Assembly (NCBI RefSeq): GCF_005281835.1
Contig: NZ_RZIS01000005.1
Span: 62,001-126,000 of the forward strand
Length of the DNA: 64,000 bases
Reading direction: 5' to 3'
From: Vibrio profundi
GTDB lineage: Bacteria > Pseudomonadota > Gammaproteobacteria > Enterobacterales > Vibrionaceae
The position numbers and the translations under genes are program-made. Positions 45,244-54,945 of this stretch are shown in pieces. Position 1 is the first letter of the stretch. The number at the start of each line of letters is the position of its first letter. Under the pieces are notes generated by a model. It did not search any database. It saw nothing but the letters and a program-made list of their open reading frames with translations, and was not told the origin of the DNA.

Positions 45244-47454
45244 ATGTTGTTAAGTAAAGTTGATTTGCCGATGAGTGTAGAAGTCAACCAGATCTGTTTG
45301 AAGAAAATCACGCGAATCTATATGGATCGAACGCCCAATGCCGTCCTAGATTTAAAGGACGAAATTAGCGCGATTTACGAAACGCATTCGTTATCCGCGA
45401 ATCAGATTTATCTTACCTTCTTAGATATCTATCATCGCTATCGTTCTCATCAATTCGAGCTCGCGGCCGTTGAGTTCCTCGATTTATTAGCGGTGTGTGA
45501 GCGCAATGATGAAAGTGTATTAGCGCAGTATCTAAGAGTACATCTTGGTACGTTATCTTCTTTGGTTGGCGACTATCACCAGGCGCTTGCTTATCTGCTT
45601 GATGCTCAATCTAAGCAAGAGATCGAAGATCTATACTTTGATTCGCTCTTGTATACCAACTTAGCTGCGATTTACAGCCAACTCGGTGATTACGAAACGT
45701 GTGCTGATATTGCCAAAACCGCAATCACGACACTTCATCAAACTCACGACCAATCTTCGTTAAGCCTGTGCTATTTGAATTACGGACGCTCGCAAAGGGA
45801 GCTAGGCCTGCTCGATGAAGCGGAAACTTGGCTTAACAAAAGCGTTGAACTCAATGTTAAATGCTCATTCTCGCGTAATTTAGGCTTTGCCCGTATGTAC
45901 TTGGGGTTAGTTGAACAAGATCGTGGCAACTTGTCCCATGCTGATCATCTTTTCAGTTCGTCTTATCACAGCTTTGTAGAGCAATGTGATGCTTATGGTG
46001 TCGCAGAATCTGCTAGTTTATATGCGCAATTTTTGCATCAGAGCCATCGTTATCATGAAGCTATCGAACTTTGTGAACTTGTTATCGAACGCAATCAAAT
46101 TAAAGATCATCCCAAACTGCTATTTGGTTTGTACGCAATATTAAAATCGTGTCACCGCAGTTTGAAAGAGTGGGATGATATTGAACGAGTCTACTGTGAA
46201 CAAATCGATTACGCAGAAGGGGAGCTTACGCGATTTAAGAACCAAGAAAGCCAGTACTTTCAGTCAAATATAAAGCGGGTTCGTGAATATCGTGAGAAAG
46301 TGAATCATGAAGAGCTTTTAGGTCACTTGAGCGCCATTACATTACTGGGGCAGAAAATTGCTACCTCAACCGATTTAACGCGCGACATCGTCGAAATATT
46401 TGAAGACGTTCAGCAGCTGTTTCCCACTTCCTTTTTTAGTATAGGCCTATACGATGCAATTAATAATGAGCTTGATTACCGATTCACGGTAGATGAAGGG
46501 CAAGTAGTAGAGCCTAAGCGGGTTAAATGTGAAAGCAACAATGGTATTGGCGCTTATTGTTGTCGAACCCAAGAAACGGTGCTCATTAATACAGGGTCAG
46601 ATGAAGAAGTTGCAGCTGCATTGAAAACCTCCATTACGCGAAAGTTCATATATCGAACAGATTCAAGCCGAAACACCAACTCAACGCTGTTTACGCCAAT
46701 CGTACTCAAAGATGAATTACTTGGTGTCGTTACCGTTCAGCATTATGAAGCGTATAAATACAAAGCTTACCATCGCCAATTGTTAGAGCAGTTTGCTCAG
46801 TACATTGCCATTGCATTACAAAACCATCGTCAGCAGCAAGTATTATTGGAGCAACAAAAGCAGCTCCAGCGCAGCAACATCAAGCTTAATGAACTAGCGA
46901 TGACGGATCCATTAACTGGGTTGTTGAATCGCCTTCAGCTTGAAGAGCTCGTCCAGCGCTTGGGTACATCGCCAAAGCGGGTTGGATTGATGATGATTGA
47001 TGTGGATTATTATAAGGAATACAACGACACCTACGGGCACGATTCGGGCGATTACGTTCTTAAAGCGATCAGTGGTTTGCTTAAACATGTTTTTCCACAA
47101 GAGCAATCGCACTTATTTCGTTATGGTGGTGACGAGTTCTTTATTTTGTTAGAAGACTGTGCTGAAAGCGATTTAGTCGAACTCGCCGCTAAGTTGGTTC
47201 AGGGGATGCATGGCCTTGCTATCGAGCATAAAAAATCGAAAGCTTCTGATCGCGTGACACTAACGCTTGGTATGCACCACGCTCGGTTGGATATGGTAGA
47301 CAAAGAGATACTCCAATCGCATGCCATTTCATTGGCTGATAGCAGTTTGTATATAGCAAAACGCCACCGAAGAGGTTCAGTGGCGTTTAAAGATAAGCTG
47401 CTAGCTTTAACGCATGTGTCCGATCTTAGCGAAGCTGAAGCGTTAGATACCTAA
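45244..47454 (+). CDS. TPR-GAF-GGDEF diguanylate cyclase
   Basis: 736 residues, no membrane helix. TPR-like repeats fill about 50-340 (LYTNLAAIYSQLGDYETCADIAKTA, LCYLNYGRSQRELGLLDEAETWL), a GAF-type domain about 360-540 (FPTSFFSIGLYDAI, VTVQHYEAYKYKAYHRQLLEQF), then GGDEF with intact loop RYGGDEF. It should make c-di-GMP. The I-site Asp is replaced by His (EQSH), so product inhibition may be lost. Start is uncertain: ATG 45244 and ATG 45271 both lack a clear ribosome site. Its last 12 bp overlap the opposing DUF3334 gene. Confidence 0.85.
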   Translation: MLLSKVDLPMSVEVNQICLKKITRIYMDRTPNAVLDLKDEISAIYETHSLSANQIYLTFLDIYHRYRSHQFELAAVEFLDLLAVCERNDESVLAQYLRVHLGTLSSLVGDYHQALAYLLDAQSKQEIEDLYFDSLLYTNLAAIYSQLGDYETCADIAKTAITTLHQTHDQSSLSLCYLNYGRSQRELGLLDEAETWLNKSVELNVKCSFSRNLGFARMYLGLVEQDRGNLSHADHLFSSSYHSFVEQCDAYGVAESASLYAQFLHQSHRYHEAIELCELVIERNQIKDHPKLLFGLYAILKSCHRSLKEWDDIERVYCEQIDYAEGELTRFKNQESQYFQSNIKRVREYREKVNHEELLGHLSAITLLGQKIATSTDLTRDIVEIFEDVQQLFPTSFFSIGLYDAINNELDYRFTVDEGQVVEPKRVKCESNNGIGAYCCRTQETVLINTGSDEEVAAALKTSITRKFIYRTDSSRNTNSTLFTPIVLKDELLGVVTVQHYEAYKYKAYHRQLLEQFAQYIAIALQNHRQQQVLLEQQKQLQRSNIKLNELAMTDPLTGLLNRLQLEELVQRLGTSPKRVGLMMIDVDYYKEYNDTYGHDSGDYVLKAISGLLKHVFPQEQSHLFRYGGDEFFILLEDCAESDLVELAAKLVQGMHGLAIEHKKSKASDRVTLTLGMHHARLDMVDKEILQSHAISLADSSLYIAKRHRRGSVAFKDKLLALTHVSDLSEAEALDT

Positions 47455-48126
47455 CTCATCTAACAAGTCGGTTGCAGAGTCTGCGCCTTTCGCTTCAGGT
47501 GCGTTCTTAGGTGTTTGCATTTTTTGCTGGGTCGCCTCAAGAATTGAATCTGGACTCTCGTCTTCAGAAACCTCAAATTCTTCTAATTGAATGAACTCAG
47601 TTTTATCCATCGCAAGCTCTAAGTAGAAGATGTTGTTGCCTTCGGTTGAGAAGGTCACACGACGTGCTTGAGGGCGATCTAAATTGGTATCGACCGAAAG
47701 GTTAACTTGTTTGTTCAGTGCCAACATTTTTGGTTGGTTTTGAGTAATGTTGGTTTGAAGCTCTTTACGGATCTTGTTTGTGAAGTCACCAACTAGTTGG
47801 TTCATTAGCTCACCAAGTACATCACCCACTTCATCTGAGGTGTGCAATACCGCTAACTCTTCTTCAGGCATGCCCATATTACGCATGTAGTTTGTATATA
47901 GCTCTAGTGCAGCTTTAGAAGTAAAGTTGATCACTACAAGGCCAGAGAAGCCACCATCAAACAAAACAAAGCAACCAAAATCGGGCTTTAGGCTAGTCTT
48001 GTTGATCTTTTGAACCATTGCTGAATAGGTAACTTGAGAAGCTGTTGCTGATGTTAAAACACCTGATACCGATTGGCACAGCTTCAATAAAATATCTTCT
48101 GTTGTCACTGTTTTATTTTTTTTCAT
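47443..48126 (-). CDS. DUF3334 protein with a CheX-like core
   Basis: 227 residues from ATG 48126 (AAGAG nine bases upstream); an ATG two codons earlier is too close to that site. The core (about 20-180) contains EVGDVLGELMNQLVGDFTNKI, which has the E-x-x-N arrangement of CheC/CheX phosphatase active sites, and an N-terminal SGVLTSATASQV also seen in CheX-like proteins. The C-terminal 45 residues are acidic and probably disordered. It could act on a response regulator, but none is nearby. Its 3' end overlaps the TPR-GAF-GGDEF gene tail to tail. Confidence 0.75.
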   Translation of the reverse strand: MKKNKTVTTEDILLKLCQSVSGVLTSATASQVTYSAMVQKINKTSLKPDFGCFVLFDGGFSGLVVINFTSKAALELYTNYMRNMGMPEEELAVLHTSDEVGDVLGELMNQLVGDFTNKIRKELQTNITQNQPKMLALNKQVNLSVDTNLDRPQARRVTFSTEGNNIFYLELAMDKTEFIQLEEFEVSEDESPDSILEATQQKMQTPKNAPEAKGADSATDLLDELGI

Positions 48127-48348
48127 TGTCATGTGCTCTTGATGTATCCATTAAACGAATGTTATCCAATATATATTGAACAGAATTGAGGAAAAAGAAA
48201 GCGTTAGATTCATTTTCGCACTGAGATTCTTATTTGATCACCTTTTTATATGAAGTTATTAGTAGTAAAGTGACGAAATTCAAAAATATAATCAAAATTA
48301 CCATTAACCCATTGCTGATTGGATCAGCGAAGTAGGGGCAGGAAGCAA

Positions 48349-51300
48349 ATGTTACCAAGACTTCAACTCAATGCGGATGTCGATCCGGTGGTTGTTAGCT
48401 TTTTAAATGAACTAAAAGCTGCAGGTTTCACTGGCGACATCGAATCTCAATATTCAAGCCGTTTGGCAGTTGCGACTGACAACAGCGTATACCAGCAATT
48501 ACCTCAAGCTGTTGTTCACCCTAGAACAACAAAAGACGTGTCCCTTATAGGAAAGGTTAGCTCAAAATCTGATTTTGAGAGAATTACCTTCTCCCCTCGT
48601 GGTGGCGGTACTGGTACAAACGGACAATCTCTAACCAAAGGCGTAGTGGTCGACTTATCTCGACACATGAACCAGGTTCTTGAAATTAATGAGAAAGAGG
48701 GTTGGGTTAGGGTTCAGTCTGGCATTGTTAAAGATCAGCTAAACGATGCTGTTCGTCCTTTTGGTTATTTTTTCTCTCCAGACCTTTCAACCAGTAATCG
48801 TGCGACCTTAGGTGGCATGATCAACACCGACGCTTCAGGTCAAGGTTCTCTTAAATACGGAAAAACGTCTGACCATGTGTTGTCGTTACAAGCTGTGTTT
48901 GCGGATGGTTCATGTTTAGAATCTGATTTGTCTCATGGCTTACCTGTAGAAGGTGAATATGCTGCGAAGGCATTGGAAGTGGCAGAAAGCGTGTGTCGTG
49001 AAAAACGTGCGCAGATTGTGGAAAAATTCCCACCGTTGAACCGATTTTTAACCGGTTATGATCTCAAGAATGCAATTAATGAAGAAGATGATGCTTTTGA
49101 TTTAACACGTGTGTTGTGCGGCGCAGAAGGTTCATTGGCTTTCATTACTGAAGCTAAGTTGAACCTAACACCGATTCCGAAGGCTCGTACTTTGGTGAAC
49201 GTGAAATACAACACCTTTGATTCAGCATTACGTAATGCACCTTTTATGGTGGAAGCAAGTGCATTATCTGTTGAGACCATCGATTCCCGCGTTCTCAATT
49301 TAGCTAAGCAAGACATTGTTTGGCATACCGTGAGCGATTTACTGGCCGATGTTCCAAATAAAGAAATGCTTGGCATTAACATGGTCGAGTTTGCCGGTCA
49401 AAATGAGCAGGAAGTAGAGCAGCAAGTACAAGCGCTGACAGATAAGCTCGCCACTATGGTTGAAACGGAAGAAGCTGGCGTTATCGGTTTCCAAGTTTGT
49501 AGTGATCTCGCGAGTATTGGCCGTATCTACAATATGCGTAAAAAGGCCGTGGGCTTATTAGGTGCAGCGAAAGGCCGCGCGAAGCCCGTTGCATTTGCAG
49601 AAGATACTTGTGTGCCGCCAGAGAATCTTGCTGATTTTATTGCTGAGTTCCGCGAGCTGCTTGATTCCAAAGAGCTCAATTACGGTATGTTTGGTCACGT
49701 TGATGCTGGGGTACTTCATGTTCGCCCTGCGTTAGATCTATGTGATCCGCAACAAGAAGCTTTGATGCACCAAGTCTCTGACGAAGTGGTTAAGTTGGTG
49801 GCAAAATATGGCGGCTTAATGTGGGGAGAGCATGGTAAAGGCTTCCGCTCAGAATACGGGCCAGACTTTTTCGGTGAAGAACTATTTACTGAACTACGAA
49901 GAATTAAATCTGCGTTCGATCCGCATAATAAAATGAACCCTGGCAAGATCTGTACGCCGTTAGAGAGCGATGCTGAGCTGGTTAAAGTCAGTGATACTAA
50001 GCGTGGTTACTACGATCGTCAGATTGATGTTCAAGTGCGTGATAGCTTCAAACAAGCGATGGAATGTAACGGCAACGGCTTGTGTTTCAATTACGATACA
50101 AGCTCACCGATGTGTCCATCCATGAAAGTGACCGCAGACCGCCGACATTCTCCAAAGGGGAGAGCTGGGTTAGTTCGTGAATGGTTACGTCAGCTTACTG
50201 AGCAAGGTGTCGATATCCTTGACCTAGAGCAACAAGCGCTAAAAGACAACACTCCAATTAAGACCATGATTGAACGTGTTCGTAACAGCTTAAATAAGCG
50301 TCACGAATATGATTTTTCACACGAAGTGTACGATGCTATGAACGGCTGTTTAGCGTGTAAAGCTTGTGCAAGCCAATGCCCAATTAAAGTTGATGTTCCA
50401 AGTTTCCGCTCTCGCTTCTTAAATATTTATTATTCTCGTTATCAGCGCCCGGCAAAAGATTATCTAGTCGCGAATATCGAGACAGTGCTGCCGTTAATGG
50501 CTAAAGCGCCGAAGGTGGTTAATGCTGCTATCTCTCAAAAATGGGTACAAAATTTAACGGCTTCAACGGTTGGCTATGTTGATACCCCATTGATGTCTGT
50601 CCCGACGTTAGAAAAAAGATTAAAAGATAATTCCGTGAAAGAGTTTGATCTGCAAGCGTTAGCGGGACTTTCTTTAGAAGACAGAAAACAACATGTCGTT
50701 ATAGTTCAAGACCCATTTACCAGCTTTTATGATGCTGAGGTCGTCGAAGATTTTGCGACCTTAGCCACTAAGCTTGGGAAAACTCCGGTCATTCTTCCGT
50801 TTAAGCCAAACGGTAAAGCCCAGCATGTGAAAGGCTTTTTAAGTCGATTCGCTAAGAATGCTAAATCTACCGCTGACTTTTTATCTATGGTGGCAGAGCT
50901 TGAAATACCTTTAGTGGGGGTCGACCCAGCTTTAGTGCTTTGCTATCGCGATGAATACGCTGAAGTGTTAGGGGATAAGCGTGGTGAGTTTGAGGTTCTT
51001 ACCGTGCATGAATGGATGAGTCCTCTACTGGCTGAATTCACACCGAAGCAAAGCGCATCCGACGAAGCGTGGTATCTATTTGCCCACTGTACTGAAAAAA
51101 CCAAGATGCCGAATGCTGAAAAAGAGTGGGGTGCTATCTTCACGCATTTTGGTGCTAAGTTAAATACGGTTCCAGTGGGTTGCTGTGGCATGGCGGGAAC
51201 ATTTGGTCATGAAGTAGATAAACTTCAAACGTCCAAAGATATTTATGGTTTGAGTTGGAAGCCACAAATGGAATCTCTGCCGAAAGAGAGATGCTTGGCG

Positions 51301-51387
51301 ACGGGGTATTCTTGCCGAAGCCAAGTGAAGCGCTTTGAGGGAGAGAAGCTCGCTCACCCATTACAAGCCCTAGTCAATTTAGTGTAA
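48349..51387 (+). CDS. ydiJ: YdiJ-type FAD/Fe-S D-2-hydroxyacid dehydrogenase
   Basis: 1012 residues from ATG 48349 (AGGAAG just upstream); the frame is open from 48319 but the shorter form matches E. coli YdiJ, with which it aligns along its length. N-terminal FAD-binding type 4 domain (about 45-270; TPRGGGTGTNGQSLTKGVVVDLSRHM), FAD-oxidase C domain (to about 540), then Fe-S ligands (CNGNGLCFNYD, CLACKACASQCPIKVD) and a CCG domain (PVGCCGMAGTFGHE). E. coli YdiJ is reported to oxidise D-2-hydroxyglutarate. Single gene with terminator. Confidence 0.9.
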   Translation: MLPRLQLNADVDPVVVSFLNELKAAGFTGDIESQYSSRLAVATDNSVYQQLPQAVVHPRTTKDVSLIGKVSSKSDFERITFSPRGGGTGTNGQSLTKGVVVDLSRHMNQVLEINEKEGWVRVQSGIVKDQLNDAVRPFGYFFSPDLSTSNRATLGGMINTDASGQGSLKYGKTSDHVLSLQAVFADGSCLESDLSHGLPVEGEYAAKALEVAESVCREKRAQIVEKFPPLNRFLTGYDLKNAINEEDDAFDLTRVLCGAEGSLAFITEAKLNLTPIPKARTLVNVKYNTFDSALRNAPFMVEASALSVETIDSRVLNLAKQDIVWHTVSDLLADVPNKEMLGINMVEFAGQNEQEVEQQVQALTDKLATMVETEEAGVIGFQVCSDLASIGRIYNMRKKAVGLLGAAKGRAKPVAFAEDTCVPPENLADFIAEFRELLDSKELNYGMFGHVDAGVLHVRPALDLCDPQQEALMHQVSDEVVKLVAKYGGLMWGEHGKGFRSEYGPDFFGEELFTELRRIKSAFDPHNKMNPGKICTPLESDAELVKVSDTKRGYYDRQIDVQVRDSFKQAMECNGNGLCFNYDTSSPMCPSMKVTADRRHSPKGRAGLVREWLRQLTEQGVDILDLEQQALKDNTPIKTMIERVRNSLNKRHEYDFSHEVYDAMNGCLACKACASQCPIKVDVPSFRSRFLNIYYSRYQRPAKDYLVANIETVLPLMAKAPKVVNAAISQKWVQNLTASTVGYVDTPLMSVPTLEKRLKDNSVKEFDLQALAGLSLEDRKQHVVIVQDPFTSFYDAEVVEDFATLATKLGKTPVILPFKPNGKAQHVKGFLSRFAKNAKSTADFLSMVAELEIPLVGVDPALVLCYRDEYAEVLGDKRGEFEVLTVHEWMSPLLAEFTPKQSASDEAWYLFAHCTEKTKMPNAEKEWGAIFTHFGAKLNTVPVGCCGMAGTFGHEVDKLQTSKDIYGLSWKPQMESLPKERCLATGYSCRSQVKRFEGEKLAHPLQALVNLV

Positions 51388-51392
51388 TTCAT

Positions 51393-51419
51393 AAAGCCCA
51401 GTATTTTACTGGGCTTTTT
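51393..51419 (+). terminator. Terminator after ydiJ
   Basis: AAAGCCCAGT pairs with ACTGGGCTTT around a short T-rich loop, then a T-run. Confidence 0.82.
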
Positions 51420-51447
51420 GTCATTAGTAATAGGATGAATGTTCCCC

Positions 51448-51909
51448 ATGAAATACCTTGAGTTAAAAGTCCCGCCGGTAGCTCTTTTCGTTTTGATGTT
51501 TGTGTTGTCGTATTACATGAGTAAGCAGTTTGTCAATGTGTTGGTGGAATTCCCATTCCCTCTTCAAGTCTTCAGTGGCTTGGTGTTGATTAGCACTTAT
51601 ATTGGGCTAGCTGGTGTGTATGAGTTCAAGAAAAGAAAGACAACGGTTAACCCAATCAAACCAGAACAAGCATCGCTCGTCGTGGATTCAGGGATCTTCG
51701 CTTATACACGTAATCCAATGTACTTAGGGTTATTTTTGGTACTGTTTGGTTTTGGCTACTATCTGCAGAATTTTTTCAGTATCAGTTTAAGCTGTATGTT
51801 TGTTCTCTATATGAATCAATTTCAGATCAAACCAGAAGAGCGAGCACTAGAAGCTTTGTTCGGTGCTAGTTACGTGGATTATAAGCAACGTGTACGCAGG
51901 TGGGTTTAG
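51448..51909 (+). CDS. Isoprenylcysteine methyltransferase-family membrane protein
   Basis: 153 residues from ATG 51448; ATG 51439, three codons earlier, is equally possible because AGGA lies awkwardly for both. Four membrane segments and the family signature GIFAYTRNPMYLGLFLVLFGFGYY, with PEERALEALFGASYVDYKQRVRRWV at the C-terminus. Proteins of this type (ICMT/PEMT-like, PF04140/PF04191) transfer methyl groups from SAM to lipids or other hydrophobic substrates; the substrate of this bacterial group is not known. It shares a bidirectional terminator with the DUF3581 gene. Confidence 0.8.
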   Translation: MKYLELKVPPVALFVLMFVLSYYMSKQFVNVLVEFPFPLQVFSGLVLISTYIGLAGVYEFKKRKTTVNPIKPEQASLVVDSGIFAYTRNPMYLGLFLVLFGFGYYLQNFFSISLSCMFVLYMNQFQIKPEERALEALFGASYVDYKQRVRRWV

Positions 51910-51950
51910 CGATGAGATCAGTGTCTAAATGAAATAGGCTTCTCGATAAC

Positions 51951-51986
51951 AAAAAGCCCCGATAACTTTCGTTGTCGGGGCTTTTT
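51951..51986. terminator. Bidirectional terminator
   Basis: AAAAAGCCCCGA pairs with TCGGGGCTTTTT around a 12-nt loop that pairs partly; A-run left and T-run right serve both convergent genes. Confidence 0.88.
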
Positions 51987-52007
51987 AATGTACGTTAGCT
52001 TACTTGG

Positions 52008-52733
52008 TTATGCTGCTGCGGCAAATTTGGCTAAGAACATGTCTTTGCGCTCGTTGAAGCGATTAACTAAGTCATCAACCGCTTCTTGGCTGTATGGCTT
52101 AAGGCCGCTAGCAACCATGCGCTTAATGCCTTTACCTACGACTTCACCGTCTTCTTTGAAATCGAAGTTTAGCGTCACAACGCCACGTTTACCTTCAACA
52201 TCAAAAGTGGCACCTGAGAATGCTACTTCAGGGTGAGATAGGTCTAGACGAGTGAACTCTACTTCCATGCTTTCGTAGATAACCAATGGGCGTTGGCAGT
52301 TAATCATCATTTGCTGCTCTTCCATAAGAGGAACCATGATGTGTGGGAAGTTCATACCAGAGAATTGAACGTAGTTTGTTACTACGTGCTCAATGAATGC
52401 TTGATTGTGGCTGCGCTCACCTTCACATGTCATGTGTAGGTATTCTTTACCATTTGTGTCTACAAGTGCGCTTTCTTTATCACATTTGTTTTCGACATTA
52501 AGCGCGATACCGTCACTAACCATACCAGAGAAATCAAAACGCATTTTTTGGCTAATGCCTTCTTTTTGTAGAAGAACGGCAAACAATAAATCGCCAGGAA
52601 CACAGAAGCGTTTGTTGTCTTCATCGTGAATTGGGTTGAAGTCACCAGCAACTTTTTTTGCGAAGTGGCTTGCTTGTTCACGAGTGAATTGAAATTGGTC
52701 TTGGTCAGTAGAAAAATACGGTGTCAGAAACAT
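52008..52733 (-). CDS. DUF3581 protein with a hot-dog/MaoC-like motif
   Basis: 241 residues. Near the N-terminus FAKKVAGDFNPIHDEDNKRFCVPGDLL carries the D-x-N-P-I-H arrangement that marks MaoC-type (R)-hydratases (catalytic Asp and His). The remainder fits a double hot-dog layout with beta strands (EYLHMTCEGERS, GVVTLNFDFKEDGEVVGKG). The family is known only as DUF3581 to me. An acyl-thioester substrate would be the natural guess, but the neighbours give no pathway. Monocistronic. Confidence 0.78.
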   Translation of the reverse strand: MFLTPYFSTDQDQFQFTREQASHFAKKVAGDFNPIHDEDNKRFCVPGDLLFAVLLQKEGISQKMRFDFSGMVSDGIALNVENKCDKESALVDTNGKEYLHMTCEGERSHNQAFIEHVVTNYVQFSGMNFPHIMVPLMEEQQMMINCQRPLVIYESMEVEFTRLDLSHPEVAFSGATFDVEGKRGVVTLNFDFKEDGEVVGKGIKRMVASGLKPYSQEAVDDLVNRFNERKDMFLAKFAAAA

Positions 52734-52902
52734 AATACGCTTTTAGTAATCAAATCTGGCCGCGATTATATCCAACTATGACGAAACTAATGGTCTATCC
52801 AGTTAAAATTGACAAAACTTTACAGAGCTTTACCGCTATTTGACGTTTTTTCGACTGCTCTATCGCTAGTATTGTCGCCACGACAATGAGAGGTAAGAAC
52901 GA

Positions 52903-53331
52903 ATGGCGTGGGTTAGGGAAACTAAGCCTTGGTTGGCGTTACTGGGACTTTTGCTGACTAGTAACGTGATGGCAAATAACGATGTTGATATAAAGAGCAT
53001 TCCTCATTTCGAGTACTCATCGAATTTGAAGGGAGAGCCTGCAAAGGCGATGTTTCCTTCGGACTCTTACTTTAATGCTGCACTGGAAGGGGCGGATTTT
53101 ATTCAAAGCAATGCTGATATTCGCTTGCACGAAACTGCTTATTTGGGCGCTTTAGGTTATTCAAGCATTGATAGTGGAAATAATGATTGGAGCAATATGG
53201 CGATTGCCTCTTTGGTAGCCGCGGGTATTCAGTCATTTTCTTCTAACGAGGCAAAGCAAGATAATGAGTTGTTGGTTTATCCAACCTTTACTGATGAAAG
53301 TGTTGGAATACAAGCGTCGTTTAGTTTTTAA
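52903..53331 (+). CDS. Small exported protein of unknown function
   Basis: 142 residues with a signal peptide (KPWLALLGLLLTSNVMA, then NNDVD). The mature part is about 118 residues, polar, with a glycine-rich middle (GALGYSSIDSGNNDW) and a C-terminus YPTFTDESVGIQASFSF that ends in Phe like outer-membrane barrel proteins. It is too short for a full barrel by itself. No family recognised. AGAGGTAAG upstream of the ATG is a fair ribosome site. Confidence 0.62.
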   Translation: MAWVRETKPWLALLGLLLTSNVMANNDVDIKSIPHFEYSSNLKGEPAKAMFPSDSYFNAALEGADFIQSNADIRLHETAYLGALGYSSIDSGNNDWSNMAIASLVAAGIQSFSSNEAKQDNELLVYPTFTDESVGIQASFSF

Positions 53332-53356
53332 AAAAGGGCTTACCTGAGTAAGCCCT
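53330..53356 (-). terminator. Terminator of the hut operon
   Basis: AGGGCTTA pairs with TAAGCCCT around CCTGAG; the A-run at 53330-53335 is a U-run on the minus strand, about 45 bp past the hutH stop codon. Confidence 0.78.
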
Positions 53357-53398
53357 ATGTTGTTTCCTGCAATCAAACGTTGTTGATCGGTCTTATAG

Positions 53399-54931
53399 TT
53401 AGAAGCTTCGTAGCAGACCTTCTGGCATTAGGTGGTTGTGCACAGAAAGCTTGAGCAACAAGTTTGCTTGTTCGATATCTGGTGCGAAGTAGCGATCTTT
53501 GTCGTAGAAGGATACTTTCTCACGCAGGATTTGCTTAGCTTCTTCAACGCGTACTGAAGACTTGTGAGGTGCTCTAAAGTCGATACCTTGAGCGGCTGAA
53601 AGGTATTCTACTGCCAAGATACCACGAGTATTTTCGCCCATTTCACGTAAGCGTCTGCCCGCAAACGTTGCCATCGATACGTGATCTTCTTGGTTCGCTG
53701 AAGTTGGTAAACTATCTACTGAGGCTGGGTGCGCCAGTGTCTTGTTCTCACTCGCAAGTGCAGCTGAGGTTACTTGAGCAATCATAAAGCCAGAGTTTAC
53801 ACCGCCGTTATCGACAAGGAACGGAGGAAGCTTACTCAACGCGCTGTCGATCAGTAGCGCCATACGTCTTTCAGACAGGCTACCAATTTCAGCAATTGCT
53901 AGCGCCAAATTATCCGCGGCCATCGCTACTGGTTCTGCGTGGAAATTACCACCAGAAATGATGTCGCCATCATCAGCAAAGACCAGTGGGTTATCCGATA
54001 CTGAATTCGCTTCTACTTGTAAAATGTCTGCGGAATTACGGATTTGTTGCAAGCATGCCCCCATGACTTGAGGCTGACAGCGTAATGAGTAAGGATCCTG
54101 TACCTTTTCGCATCCAGTATGGGAATCACCAATCTCACTACTTTGATCTAGCATATGACGGTACGCCATTGCTGCGTCCATTTGTGCCCTGTGGCCACGT
54201 ACGCGGTGGATTCGAGGGTCAAATGGACGACGGCTACCTAGGGCAGCTTCCACTGACATTGCACCACATACGGTTGCTGATGCAAATAAGTCTTCTGCGA
54301 CAAATAAACCTTCAAGAGCAAACGCAGTTGACGCTTGAGTGCCGTTTAGTAGGGCCAAACCTTCTTTCGGCGCAAGTGTGATTGGCTCTAAACCTGCAAT
54401 TTGCATCGCTTCTAAGCCAGTAATGATTTTGCCGTTATGTCGCGCTTGGCCTTCACCTAATAATACAGTACTCATGTGAGCCAATGGCGCTAAGTCACCA
54501 GAAGCGCCTACCGAGCCTTTTTGAGGAACGCATGGGTAAACCTGAGCGTTTACTAGATCGATTAACGCGTTGATCACTTTAAGGCGAATACCTGAATAAC
54601 CGCGCGCTAAGCTGTTGATTTTAAGTACCATCATGAGTCGAACGGTTTCGTCTGACATGAACTCGCCGATACCAGCAGCATGGGACAGTACAATACTCTT
54701 TTGTAGAACCTCTAAATCTTCTGGTGCAATCTTGGTGTTAGCTAACAAGCCAAAACCAGTATTGATACCATAAACCGTGCGATCCTCTGCGATCACTTGT
54801 TCTACAACTTGCATGCTCGCTTCAATGTCTGGAATGGCTTCAGGATCTAGCGATAGATTTACAGGGCTACGGCTGATCTTACGCAGTTCCGATAGGCCTA
54901 GTTGTCCAGGTTTTAGTAATAAATTCAGCAT
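53399..54931 (-). CDS. hutH: Histidine ammonia-lyase HutH
   Basis: 510 residues from ATG 54931 (GGAG seven bases upstream); the frame to 54946 adds five codons overlapping hutU. The MIO prosthetic group forms from Ala143-Ser144-Gly145 ([13 protein letters not shown]); Tyr54 region [10 protein letters not shown] is also conserved. It removes ammonia from histidine to give urocanate, step one of histidine breakdown. Last gene of the hutI-hutG-hutU-hutH operon, directly after hutU. Confidence 0.95.
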   Translation of the reverse strand: MLNLLLKPGQLGLSELRKISRSPVNLSLDPEAIPDIEASMQVVEQVIAEDRTVYGINTGFGLLANTKIAPEDLEVLQKSIVLSHAAGIGEFMSDETVRLMMVLKINSLARGYSGIRLKVINALIDLVNAQVYPCVPQKGSVGASGDLAPLAHMSTVLLGEGQARHNGKIITGLEAMQIAGLEPITLAPKEGLALLNGTQASTAFALEGLFVAEDLFASATVCGAMSVEAALGSRRPFDPRIHRVRGHRAQMDAAMAYRHMLDQSSEIGDSHTGCEKVQDPYSLRCQPQVMGACLQQIRNSADILQVEANSVSDNPLVFADDGDIISGGNFHAEPVAMAADNLALAIAEIGSLSERRMALLIDSALSKLPPFLVDNGGVNSGFMIAQVTSAALASENKTLAHPASVDSLPTSANQEDHVSMATFAGRRLREMGENTRGILAVEYLSAAQGIDFRAPHKSSVRVEEAKQILREKVSFYDKDRYFAPDIEQANLLLKLSVHNHLMPEGLLRSF

Positions 54932-54945
54932 GTTTTCTCCAGACA

